The translations under genes and the position numbers were made by a program. The notes below the pieces were generated by a model. It was not told where the DNA came from and did no database searches. It saw only the letters and a program-made list of their open reading frames with translations. Of a DNA stretch of 19,830 bases, positions 8,585-15,571 are shown piece after piece (positions within the stretch are counted from its first letter, which is position 1; each line of letters opens with the position of its first letter). The stretch is from NCBI GenBank assembly GCA_021731215.1, contig JAKFXU010000408.1, positions 1 to 19,830 on the forward strand, read 5' to 3'. This DNA comes from Rhodoferax sp. (GTDB lineage Bacteria > Pseudomonadota > Gammaproteobacteria > Burkholderiales > Burkholderiaceae_C).

Positions 8585-9375
8585 GCATGACAACGACTCC
8601 CATCAACGCCGCGCAAGCTGCCAAGGGCAAGCTCTACCTGGTCCCGGCCCCGCTGGATTTCGGCTGCGACAGCCAGGCGGAGCTGCAAAACACCATGCCT
8701 TGGGGCACCCTGAGCGTGGCGGCAAGACTGCAGTATTGGGTCTGCGAAAACGCCAAATCGACGCGCGCCTACCTTAAACGCGTGCATGAAATCACGCCCC
8801 TGAGCCAGCCACTGCAGTCTCTGCAACTGCAGGAGTTGCCGCGCGAAGTGCATAAAAAAGGCGATCACAGCGGCAACTTCGACGCGCGCCACCTGCTGGC
8901 GCCGGCGCTGCAGGGGCATGACGTGGGACTGGTGAGCGAAGCCGGCATGCCGGCCGTGGCTGACCCGGGTTCATCGGTGGTGCGCGCGGCCCATGAGCTG
9001 GGGCTGGAGGTGATCCCGCTGACCGGCCCGGTGTCGCTCTTGCTGGCGCTGGCCGCCAGCGGCCTCAATGGTCAGAATTTTGCGTTTGTAGGCTACCTGC
9101 CGCAGGAGGGCGCGCAGCGCACCCAGCGCGTGCGGGAACTCGAAGCGCTGGCACTGAAAACCGGGCAGACCCAACTGTTTATCGAGACGCCTTATCGCAA
9201 TGCCGCCATGCTGCAGACGCTGCTACAAACACTGCAGCACAACACCCGGCTCGCCGTGTGCAGCGGACTGACCCTGAGCCGCGGCGTCTGCCGCAGCGAC
9301 AGCATCAAAAACTGGCGGCAATCAACTTCACCACTGGACAACTCGACGCCGGCGGTATTTGCGCTGGGCCGATGA
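8581..9375 (+). CDS. SAM-dependent methyltransferase, RsmI-like tetrapyrrole-methylase family
   Basis: 264 residues of the tetrapyrrole (corrin/porphyrin) methylase fold. It shows LYLVPAPLD at the start, EAGMPAVADPGSSVVRAA, IPLTGPVSLLLALAASGL (SAM-binding) and FVGYLP, all of which parallel RsmI, the 16S rRNA C1402 2'-O-methyltransferase. It is shorter than RsmI (about 285) and its opening differs from RsmI's ATPIGNLGD, so I read it as a paralogue with unknown substrate. ATGA overlap with maf; an ATG six bases later is an alternative start. Confidence 0.85.
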   Translation: MSMTTTPINAAQAAKGKLYLVPAPLDFGCDSQAELQNTMPWGTLSVAARLQYWVCENAKSTRAYLKRVHEITPLSQPLQSLQLQELPREVHKKGDHSGNFDARHLLAPALQGHDVGLVSEAGMPAVADPGSSVVRAAHELGLEVIPLTGPVSLLLALAASGLNGQNFAFVGYLPQEGAQRTQRVRELEALALKTGQTQLFIETPYRNAAMLQTLLQTLQHNTRLAVCSGLTLSRGVCRSDSIKNWRQSTSPLDNSTPAVFALGR

Positions 9376-9391
9376 CGCGCTGAATAGGGGG

Positions 9392-10444
9392 TCAACGCAG
9401 CGCGGGAATCGACTTGATGGCGCGCACCGCGCCTTCGCCAATGGCGGCGCCAAAACGCTTGATCAGGCGCTCCGCCACATTGTCGCGGCGCGTGTAGTCA
9501 ATGATTTCTTCGGCCTTGACCACTTCGCGCGCCACGAAATCAAGGTTGCCCAGCTGGTCCGCCAGACCGAGCTCGATCGCCTGCTGGCCGCTCCAGAACA
9601 GGCCACTGAAGGTCTCCGTTGTTTCCTTCAACCTGGTTCCGCGACCGGCCTTGACCACGTCGATGAACTGGCGGTGAATCTGGTCCAGCATGGTCTGGGT
9701 AAAGGCACGCTGCTTCTCGTTTTGCGGACTGAATGGATCCAGAAAACCCTTGTTCTCGCCCGCCGTCATGAGCCTGCGCTCCACCCCCAGCTTGTCCATC
9801 AGTCCGGTAAAACCAAAACCGTCCATCAACACACCAATGCTGCCCACGATGCTGGCCTTGTCGACAAAAATGCGGTCGGCCGCCACCGCGATGTAATAGG
9901 CGGCGGAAGCACAGGACTCTTCGACCACGGCGTACACCGGCTTCTTGTGTTTGGCCTTGAGGCGGTTGATCTCGTCGTTGATGATGCCGGCCTGCACCGG
10001 ACTGCCGCCCGGCGAGTTGATCAACAGGACCACCGCCTGGGATCCCGCGTCCTCGAACGCACCGCGCAAGGCCGACACAATCATTTCCGCACTGGCGTCC
10101 GCACCGGACGCTATTTCACCTTTGATCTCCACCACCGCTGTGTGGGGCGTCGAGGCATCCTTGGATGGAATGCCCTGATTCATGACCAACCAGGCGATCA
10201 AGAGCAGGAATGCCAGCCAGGCCAAGCGCACAAAATTGCGCCAGCGCCGCGCCAGCCGCTGCTCATGGAGGGTCGCAAATACCAGCTTTTCCAGCGTGGC
10301 GCGCTCCCAACCCGGACTGTCGGGCCGCGCGGCCCCGCTAAGGCTCGCATGCGGGTCACGCTGGACCGGAGATGGGGCCTGAGTTGACGCCCTATCAGGT
10401 TCGGAGCTTGGGCCCGATGGTTCGGGACTAAGGGGTTCGGTCAT
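9392..10444 (-). CDS. sppA: Signal peptide peptidase SppA, short form (S49 family)
   Basis: Inner-membrane serine protease that degrades cleaved signal peptides. The 350-residue protein has a proline-rich cytoplasmic start, one membrane segment (about 72-90, LAWLAFLLLIAWLV), INSPGGSPVQAG, and the Ser/Lys dyad Ser180 (ESCASAAYY) and Lys232 (AGENKGFLDPF), spaced 52 residues as in single-domain SppA. The ATG at 10444 lacks a good Shine-Dalgarno. It converges on the methyltransferase with a 16-bp gap. Confidence 0.94.
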   Translation of the reverse strand: MTEPLSPEPSGPSSEPDRASTQAPSPVQRDPHASLSGAARPDSPGWERATLEKLVFATLHEQRLARRWRNFVRLAWLAFLLLIAWLVMNQGIPSKDASTPHTAVVEIKGEIASGADASAEMIVSALRGAFEDAGSQAVVLLINSPGGSPVQAGIINDEINRLKAKHKKPVYAVVEESCASAAYYIAVAADRIFVDKASIVGSIGVLMDGFGFTGLMDKLGVERRLMTAGENKGFLDPFSPQNEKQRAFTQTMLDQIHRQFIDVVKAGRGTRLKETTETFSGLFWSGQQAIELGLADQLGNLDFVAREVVKAEEIIDYTRRDNVAERLIKRFGAAIGEGAVRAIKSIPALR

Positions 10445-10746
10445 TTAAAACTCTAGTTACTGACAATTTATGTCTTCGCATTCCGAGAAAAATTCAACCT
10501 GCACCAGCCATGGCTGGGATGATGTTGAATCGCGCAAGTGAGCAAGCCGCAGCGATTGCGGCTCGACCCAAACAGCTAGGATGATAGCGATAGGCCTGCG
10601 CCACTTCATTTTTAATCGTGCCAAGTGTTTGCAAATGGGTCAATTGACGCGACCAAGCCGAGAGTGTCAACGCCTGAGCCGCCAAATTTGCCCAACCCCA
10701 GTCGTGGATTGAGGGGGCGAGTTCGGTGCGCTCTATGCAAACGGGT
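10445..10746. other. 302-bp gene-poor gap between eptA and sppA
   Basis: No convincing gene. The minus frame is open from within the eptA 3' end (10820) to 10494 but has no ribosome site and no family I recognise. The stretch has lower GC than eptA and holds a perfect palindrome CCAGCCATGGCTGG (10504-10517) and a stem AGCCGCA/TGCGGCT (10545-10563). It should also hold the sppA promoter; a TTGAAT (10497-10492, minus) is the best -35 candidate, without a good partner. It may be a degraded repeat or the scar of an insertion. Confidence 0.4.
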
Positions 10747-12468
10747 TTACTTGACCCTGCGCTCAGGCAACCCGGCCAGGTCGCCGGAGCCTGCGCGCAG
10801 CCCCCGCTCCCCGGATTCATGTTTCATGCAACTCGCGTAAACATCGAGCGCGCGCTGATAAACCTGGGTCTGAATACCGAGCAGCCCCAGTACCGAATGA
10901 AAGTAGTTTTCATGGGAAATTGGCGCGTCGCGCTGCTGCTGCAGGCATTGAGGCGTGAGTCCGGTTCGCAGCGACAGGCCGACCGACAGCCAAGTGATCC
11001 AGGGCACGCGCTTTTGCACGTCGGGCGCAATCAGGTAGGGCAGGCCGTGCAGGTACAGGTTGTTCTCACCGAGTGATTCACCGTGGTCGGACAGGTACAC
11101 CATGGCCGGATCAAACGCCGTTTGCTGAGTTTTAAGCCAGCCGATGGTGGACGCCAGAAAGTGGTCGGTGTAGGCAATCGAGTTGTCGTAGGCATTTAGC
11201 ACTTGGTCGCGGCTGCAGTCTTGCAGATCGCTGCTGGCGCATTCGGGCGTGAAGCGTTTGAAGGCTTGGGGCGAACGCTGGGCGTACGCGGGCCCGTGGC
11301 TGCCCATTTGGTGCATCACCAGTACCACCCCGCGCGCTCGTCGTTCAGCGGGCAAGGCCGCCACGCGCTGTTGCAGGCCTTTGAGCATGATGGCGTCAAA
11401 GCATTCGCCGCCAGGGCACAGCTCGGAGTCGGTCAGCGCGGCCGTGCTGACGTGCGGCACGCGGTCGCAAGTGCCCTTGCAACCGGACTGGTTGTCGAGC
11501 CAAAGCACCGCCAGCCCGGCGCGCTGCAGCACGTCGAGCAGGCCTTCATAGTCGTGCGCCCGGGCATTGAAGCGGTCGCGGTTGCCGATCGGGGAAAACA
11601 TGCAGGGCACCGACGCCGCCGTGCTGGTGCCGCACGACCACGCGTTGCGAAAGCTCACCACGTTTTCCTGCGCCAGCTCGGGCGTGGTGGCGCGCGCATA
11701 GCCATTGAGGCCAAAGTTGGCGCTGCGCGCGGTCTCGCCCAGCACCAGGACCAGCAACGGGGGCCGCTGGCCGGCGCCGGGGACGGGGCTTTGTGCGTCC
11801 AGGCCGACCGGCTCCATCACCGCATCGGGTTGCTGCAGCGTCTGGGCCGCCAGGTGGCTCAGCGCATAAACTGAATTGAGCGGGTTGATCAGGTAGCGCA
11901 GCTGCCTGTGGTTGCGCAGGGTCGACGACAGGGGTTGAAACACGGCCAGCGTGACCAGCACCAAGAGCAGGCTGGCGCCGCCTGCCAGCAGCAGGTTGTG
12001 CATCAGTTGGCGTGGCGCGCGCGCATAGCGCACTGGCATGCGCCACACCAGCACGCCCGGCAGCACGCCCAGCACCAGCAACACCATGAGCAGCCGCGGC
12101 GTCAGCAGCGCAGAGGCTTCACGCGGGTCGGACTGCAGCACGTTGACCATCATGCTCGCGTCAATCACCACGTGGTAGCTCTGCATGAAGTAAGCGCCCA
12201 GCGCGGACGCCAGCAAGAGCACGCTCACGGCCGGTTTCAGCGTCAGGCGCCAGGCCAGCGCGCTGAGCAACACGCACAGGACTGCCGCCATGATCAAGGC
12301 CAGTCCGGCCACCCAGGCCCAGCCGGCCGGGCTGGACAGTTGACCGATGCGCGACAGTTCTTGCCACAGGGCCAGATTGGCGGCGCTGGCCATCCAGACG
12401 CTGGAGGCGATGATCAGCCAGAACGGCTGGCCGGTGAAGGCTGACTTGGTCGCGGCGATGCTTTTCAT
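10747..12468 (-). CDS. eptA: Phosphoethanolamine-lipid A transferase (EptA/MCR family)
   Basis: Transfers phosphoethanolamine from phosphatidylethanolamine to lipid A phosphate, lowering surface charge and binding of cationic peptides such as polymyxin. 573 residues from ATG 12468, preceded by AGGAAGG. Five N-terminal membrane segments lie roughly at 16-36, 51-72, 80-100, 123-143 and 158-178, followed by a periplasmic sulfatase-fold domain. Metal and catalytic residues match MCR-1: Glu245 (LGETARS), nucleophile Thr281 (SCGTSTAASVPCM), His391 (GSHGPAY), Asp461/His462 (LSDHGES) and His474. Cysteine pairs 279/289, 330/334, 351/356 and 410/418 suit periplasmic disulfides. In the sequenced frame it is also the C-terminal part of an 806-residue ORF starting at 13167. 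Confidence 0.95.
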   Translation of the reverse strand: MKSIAATKSAFTGQPFWLIIASSVWMASAANLALWQELSRIGQLSSPAGWAWVAGLALIMAAVLCVLLSALAWRLTLKPAVSVLLLASALGAYFMQSYHVVIDASMMVNVLQSDPREASALLTPRLLMVLLVLGVLPGVLVWRMPVRYARAPRQLMHNLLLAGGASLLLVLVTLAVFQPLSSTLRNHRQLRYLINPLNSVYALSHLAAQTLQQPDAVMEPVGLDAQSPVPGAGQRPPLLVLVLGETARSANFGLNGYARATTPELAQENVVSFRNAWSCGTSTAASVPCMFSPIGNRDRFNARAHDYEGLLDVLQRAGLAVLWLDNQSGCKGTCDRVPHVSTAALTDSELCPGGECFDAIMLKGLQQRVAALPAERRARGVVLVMHQMGSHGPAYAQRSPQAFKRFTPECASSDLQDCSRDQVLNAYDNSIAYTDHFLASTIGWLKTQQTAFDPAMVYLSDHGESLGENNLYLHGLPYLIAPDVQKRVPWITWLSVGLSLRTGLTPQCLQQQRDAPISHENYFHSVLGLLGIQTQVYQRALDVYASCMKHESGERGLRAGSGDLAGLPERRVK

Positions 12469-13167
12469 GCGCGGCCTTCCTGTTGCAAGGCAGTTGCAGT
12501 TGCAGGTGCCAGCCAGCCGCCCGCCGCGTCGGCGGCCCAGGCCACACACCAGCAAAGCCAGCCAGTCCAGAGGGTGTGGCTCATGAAATGCGCGCCGCGC
12601 AACTGCTGCGTCAGGCCCAGCACCAAACCAGCCAGCACCGCGCCCAGCAGCCACGCGCGCGCGCGCCGGGGCCGCATGCCGGAAAGCGAAATAGCCGCCG
12701 ATAAACGCGAAACCGGCTGATGCATGTCCGGCCGGAAAGCAGCGCCCGGTGCCGCCGTCGCTTGCAAAAAGCAGGCGCCAGTGCGAGGCGTAATGCGCGA
12801 CCCCGCCAAATTCAGACAAGTCCCAAGGGCAACTGGTGTGGTTCAGTGATTTGAGCGCGGACACCACCGACACCGCCAGCAGGCAGGTCGCGGCCAGTTG
12901 CAGCCGCCGGCGCAAGCCAATGCGATCGAGCCCGCCCCAGGGCCACCACAGCCCCAGGCTCAGGCCCAGCAGCAAAAACCAGGCCGCGCCGCGCGCCCCC
13001 TCGTGCATCACTTGGGTCAAGAACCAATGGTCCTGGAGCGCAAAGCCGGCCGGGCCGCCAAACCATTGGGCCAGCGCCAGATCCAGCCCGGCCAGGTCCC
13101 AAACGAGCAAGGCCAGTGTCATGAGCGCCGTGATCGTGGCCAGGCGCCGGGTAGAAAGAATGTGCAT
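12465..13167 (-). pseudogene. PAP2-family lipid phosphatase, frameshifted (fused in frame to eptA as sequenced)
   Basis: Membrane acid phosphatase of the PAP2 family, probably acting on lipid A or undecaprenyl/phospholipid phosphates. From ATG 13167 the first frame has several hydrophobic segments, motif 1 from Lys106 to Pro114 (with Cys113 in place of the usual Arg) and motif 2 FPAGHAS (His148). The sequence then loses PAP2 character near residue 171. The family's third motif (LRGAHFMSHTLWTG) is found in a different frame, ending in a TGA at 12465-12467 that overlaps the eptA ATG. The break coincides with a CG dinucleotide tract; one extra CG (or one base less) restores a gene of about 235 residues. 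Without this, frame 1 reads on into EptA with no stop. PAP2 next to phosphoethanolamine transferase genes is a known association (mcr-1/pap2). Confidence 0.75.
12654..12666. repeat. CG dinucleotide tract, (CG)6C, at the PAP2 frameshift
   Basis: Thirteen alternating C/G bases inside the PAP2 gene, exactly where the reading frame must change to reach the third PAP2 motif. A change from six to seven CG units would put the whole PAP2 gene in frame, and GC dinucleotide runs are prone to slippage and to sequencing error. Confidence 0.85.
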
Positions 13168-13190
13168 GGGGTCGAGCTTGGGTCAGCCGT

Positions 13191-13207
13191 CTTAAGCCAT
13201 CCTTAAG
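13191..13207. promoter_or_regulatory. PmrA-box-like operator: CTTAAG-N5-CTTAAG
   Basis: Two perfect CTTAAG hexamers separated by CCATC (5 bases) lie 24 bases upstream of the PAP2 ATG, between the PAP2-eptA genes and the divergent regulator. In enterobacteria PmrA/BasR binds YTTAAK-N5-YTTAAK and activates eptA (pmrC). Half-sites are 11 bp apart, one helical turn, as for OmpR-family dimers. The downstream half-site is the first six bases of the 86-bp repeat. Binding here is inferred from the match and the neighbours. Confidence 0.75.
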
Positions 13208-13403
13208 CCGCCGCGCCGGGCCGCCCCAAGCAAGGCGAGCCCCCTCGGGGGGCAGCGCAGTACGCGCAGCGACAAGCGTGGGGGCAGCTTAAGCCACCGC
13301 GCCGGGCCGCCCCAAGCAAGGCGAGCCCCCTCGGGGGGCAGCGCAGTACGCGCAGCGACAAGCGTGGGGGCAGCTTAAGCCGCCGCGCCGGGCCGCCCCA
13401 AGC
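13202..13403. repeat. 86-bp tandem repeat, 2.35 copies
   Basis: Copies at 13202-13287 and 13288-13373 differ by a single base (G/A at unit position 9); a third copy stops after 30 bases (13374-13403). Each full unit begins with CTTAAGCC and contains a GCCCCC/GGGGGC hairpin with a TCG loop (13239-13253 in the first copy), followed by a segment ending GTGGGGGCAG. The core looks like an intergenic repeat I recall from Comamonadaceae genomes. Near identity implies recent duplication or homogenisation. Confidence 0.9.
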
Positions 13404-13455
13404 CTGTCGCGCCACGCCCTGGCGCAACCGGTGTGCGCTCAAGCACAATCGCGGG

Positions 13456-14139
13456 ATGCGTGTATTAGTCGTAGAAGATGACGAGGGCATTGCCGCCGGA
13501 CTCAAGGCCCACCTGCGCAAGCTTGGCTGGGCGGCTGACGTGACCGATGGCGTGACCAGCGCGTGGGCGGCGCTGTGCGCGGAGCCGTTTGACCTGGTGC
13601 TGCTGGACTTGGGCTTGCGCGATGGCGACGGCGCCGAGCTGCTGCGTCGGTTGCGCCAGGCGCCGGCCCAGCGGCTGCCCGACGCGGCCCTGCCGGTGCT
13701 CATCATGACGGCGCGCGATCAGGTCGCCTCGCGCATTGCCGCGCTGGACCTGGGCGCCGACGACTACATGACCAAACCGTTCGACCCCGATGAGCTGGCG
13801 GCGCGTATGCGCGCCTTGAGACGGCGCGCTGTGGGGCGAGCCCAGGCTCATCTAAGGTGCGGCGCGCTGGAACTGAACCCGGCCGCACGCACCCTGACGC
13901 AGGCGGGCAAACTCGTAGACTTGTCGGCGCGTGAGTTCAGCGTGCTGCTGGCGCTGGTGGAGGTGAGGCCCCGGGTGTTGTCGCGCGCGCAAATTGAAGC
14001 CCGCTTGTACAACTGGGACAGCGTCCTGGACAGCAATGCGGTCGAAGTCCATGTGCACCACCTGCGCAAAAAACTCGGCAGCGAGGTCATCTGCACTTTG
14101 CGCGGCGTGGGTTATTTTGTGCCGCAGGAGCGCCCATGA
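13456..14139 (+). CDS. pmrA: OmpR-family response regulator, PmrA/QseB-like
   Basis: DNA-binding partner of the adjacent kinase. 227 residues. The receiver domain (1-115) has the acidic pocket E7-D8-D9, phospho-acceptor Asp51 (LLDLGLRDGDG), Thr85 (IMTAR) and Lys107 (DDYMTKPFD). The winged-helix domain (about 128-225) has LSAREFSVLLAL, the recognition segment SNAVEVHVHHLRKKL and the final RGVGYFV. Gene context (kinase overlap, divergent eptA, PmrA-box) favours PmrA over QseB, but the symbol is functional inference. No clear Shine-Dalgarno; a CACAAT (13444-13449) six bases before the ATG could make the message leaderless. Confidence 0.88.
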   Translation: MRVLVVEDDEGIAAGLKAHLRKLGWAADVTDGVTSAWAALCAEPFDLVLLDLGLRDGDGAELLRRLRQAPAQRLPDAALPVLIMTARDQVASRIAALDLGADDYMTKPFDPDELAARMRALRRRAVGRAQAHLRCGALELNPAARTLTQAGKLVDLSAREFSVLLALVEVRPRVLSRAQIEARLYNWDSVLDSNAVEVHVHHLRKKLGSEVICTLRGVGYFVPQERP

Positions 14140-15542
14140 TCACCCCGCGGTCTCTGACCCTGCACCTGATCACCTGGTCCTTTAGCGCGCTGCTGGCCGT
14201 GTGGGCTGGTTTTATTGTGCTGGGTTATCTCACCGGCGTTCATGAGGCCGACGAGCTGACCGATGGCCACCTGGCCAGCGTGGCGCTGCTGCAGTTGGTG
14301 CAAAACTCGACGGCGCAGCCGGGCGTCAGCGCGCGGGACCATCTGCCGGACCGCCCCGACCTCAAAGGCCACGACTATCAGCGTTCGCTCAGCGTGGTGG
14401 TGTGGGACGCCAGCGGGCAGGTGCTGGCGCGCAGCGGGGACGCGCCCCTGCCGCCCTTCGCGGCGATGGAGGGTTTTGCAACCCTGCAACTGGGCAGCCC
14501 GCCGCTGGCCTGGCGGTCCTTTGCGCGCTGGGACGGACCGGCCCACCAGAAAAAAGTGATGGTGCTGCTGAGTGTGAGCGAGCGCGACGAACTGGCCCAG
14601 GACATTGCCGAGCAGATGGCAGAGCCTGGCTTTTGGCTGCTGCCCTTCACGGCGCTGGCCCTGGGCCTGGCCATTCGCCGCGGACTCAAGCCGCTGTACG
14701 CGCTGTCTCGCGAGGTCGATGCGCTGGACATTCGCCAGCCCGCCCCGCTGGGCAACCCCTACCCGCAGCAGGAATTGCGCGCCGTGGTCGACTCCATCAA
14801 CACCCTGGCCGGGCGCTACCACGCCGTGCTCAAGCGCGAAACAGACCTGACCAATGAGCTGGCACACGAGTTGCGCACGCCCCTGACCTCGATTACGCTG
14901 CAAGCCCGCGCGCTGCGCGAACCGGCCGCCGAAGCCGAGCGCCAAGCGATGCTGGCCCGGCTCGAGCGCGATGCACTGAGCGCCGGCCAGGTGCTGTCCG
15001 ATCTGCTGGCCCTGGCCCGCGCCAGCCGCACCGAACTGGTCGAGCGCGGTCAAGCGCTGGACCTCGACACGATTGCCCGCAGCGTGGTGGCCGAGTTTGC
15101 GCAAGCGGCCCACCGCAGCGGCCATGAACTGGCCCTGTCAAGCCCCGGCCCCTTCCCTCTGACGGGCCATCCCGTGCTGCTGGGCCTGGCGCTGCGCAAC
15201 CTGATTGAAAACGCGCTGAGCCACACACCGGGCGGTACCCGCATAGAAGTGCAACTCGATCCCGACGCCGGCTGGCTGCAAGTCTGCGACGACGCGGCGC
15301 AGCACGCCCGCAGGCCGACAGCGCCCCCCGCGCTGGCAGCCCCCGACACTGAAAGCGAGCCGAAGATCAATGCGCTTGGCCTGGGCTTGGGTCACCGCGT
15401 GGTGCAAAAAATTGCCGTGGTACACGGCGGCCAGTTTGAGCAGGTATCGCCTCCCCCCGCTTATCACCGTTGCTATCGCCTGATTTTTAAAATTGCAAAC
15501 GCCATCGCGCCGCTTACGCCTGGCGCCAACAGGCTGTCCTGA
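14136..15542 (+). CDS. pmrB: Sensor histidine kinase, PmrB/QseC-like
   Basis: Inner-membrane sensor of 468 residues whose ATG overlaps the regulator TGA; CAGGAG serves as ribosome site. Membrane segments lie near 12-32 and 165-182, bounding a periplasmic sensor domain that starts with HEADELTDGHLAS (an ExxE pair, Glu37/Glu40). HAMP-like linker 183-235, H-box ELAHELRTPLTS with His244, N-box RNLIENALSHT (Asn355, Asn359) and G2 GLGLG (415-419) follow. The G1 position, normally DxGxG, reads VCDDAAQHARR here, so the ATP-lid region is atypical. The C-terminus after CYRLIF has about 18 extra residues. Confidence 0.88.
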   Translation: MITPRSLTLHLITWSFSALLAVWAGFIVLGYLTGVHEADELTDGHLASVALLQLVQNSTAQPGVSARDHLPDRPDLKGHDYQRSLSVVVWDASGQVLARSGDAPLPPFAAMEGFATLQLGSPPLAWRSFARWDGPAHQKKVMVLLSVSERDELAQDIAEQMAEPGFWLLPFTALALGLAIRRGLKPLYALSREVDALDIRQPAPLGNPYPQQELRAVVDSINTLAGRYHAVLKRETDLTNELAHELRTPLTSITLQARALREPAAEAERQAMLARLERDALSAGQVLSDLLALARASRTELVERGQALDLDTIARSVVAEFAQAAHRSGHELALSSPGPFPLTGHPVLLGLALRNLIENALSHTPGGTRIEVQLDPDAGWLQVCDDAAQHARRPTAPPALAAPDTESEPKINALGLGLGHRVVQKIAVVHGGQFEQVSPPPAYHRCYRLIFKIANAIAPLTPGANRLS

Positions 15543-15571
15543 TTGACCTGCATCTGCTTATTTTTTAAGCC

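Noticed and set aside
10494..10820. 108-codon minus-strand frame after eptA
   Set aside because: It starts inside the eptA 3' end, has no ribosome site and no family resemblance; kept only as part of the described gap.
10747..13167. A natural, evolved PAP2-EptA fusion protein of 806 residues
   Set aside because: Not accepted as the default: eptA has its own AGGAAGG site and typical EptA N-terminus at 12468, the linker between the halves is out-of-frame PAP2, and the third PAP2 motif is intact in the other frame. It remains possible as one state of the proposed switch.
13202..13403. CRISPR array
   Set aside because: Units are directly tandem with no spacers and at 86 bp are too long; no cas genes nearby.
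13203..13706. 167-codon minus-strand frame over the repeat and the pmrA start
   Set aside because: Its C-terminal part is simply the translated tandem repeat and its N-terminal part is antisense to pmrA.
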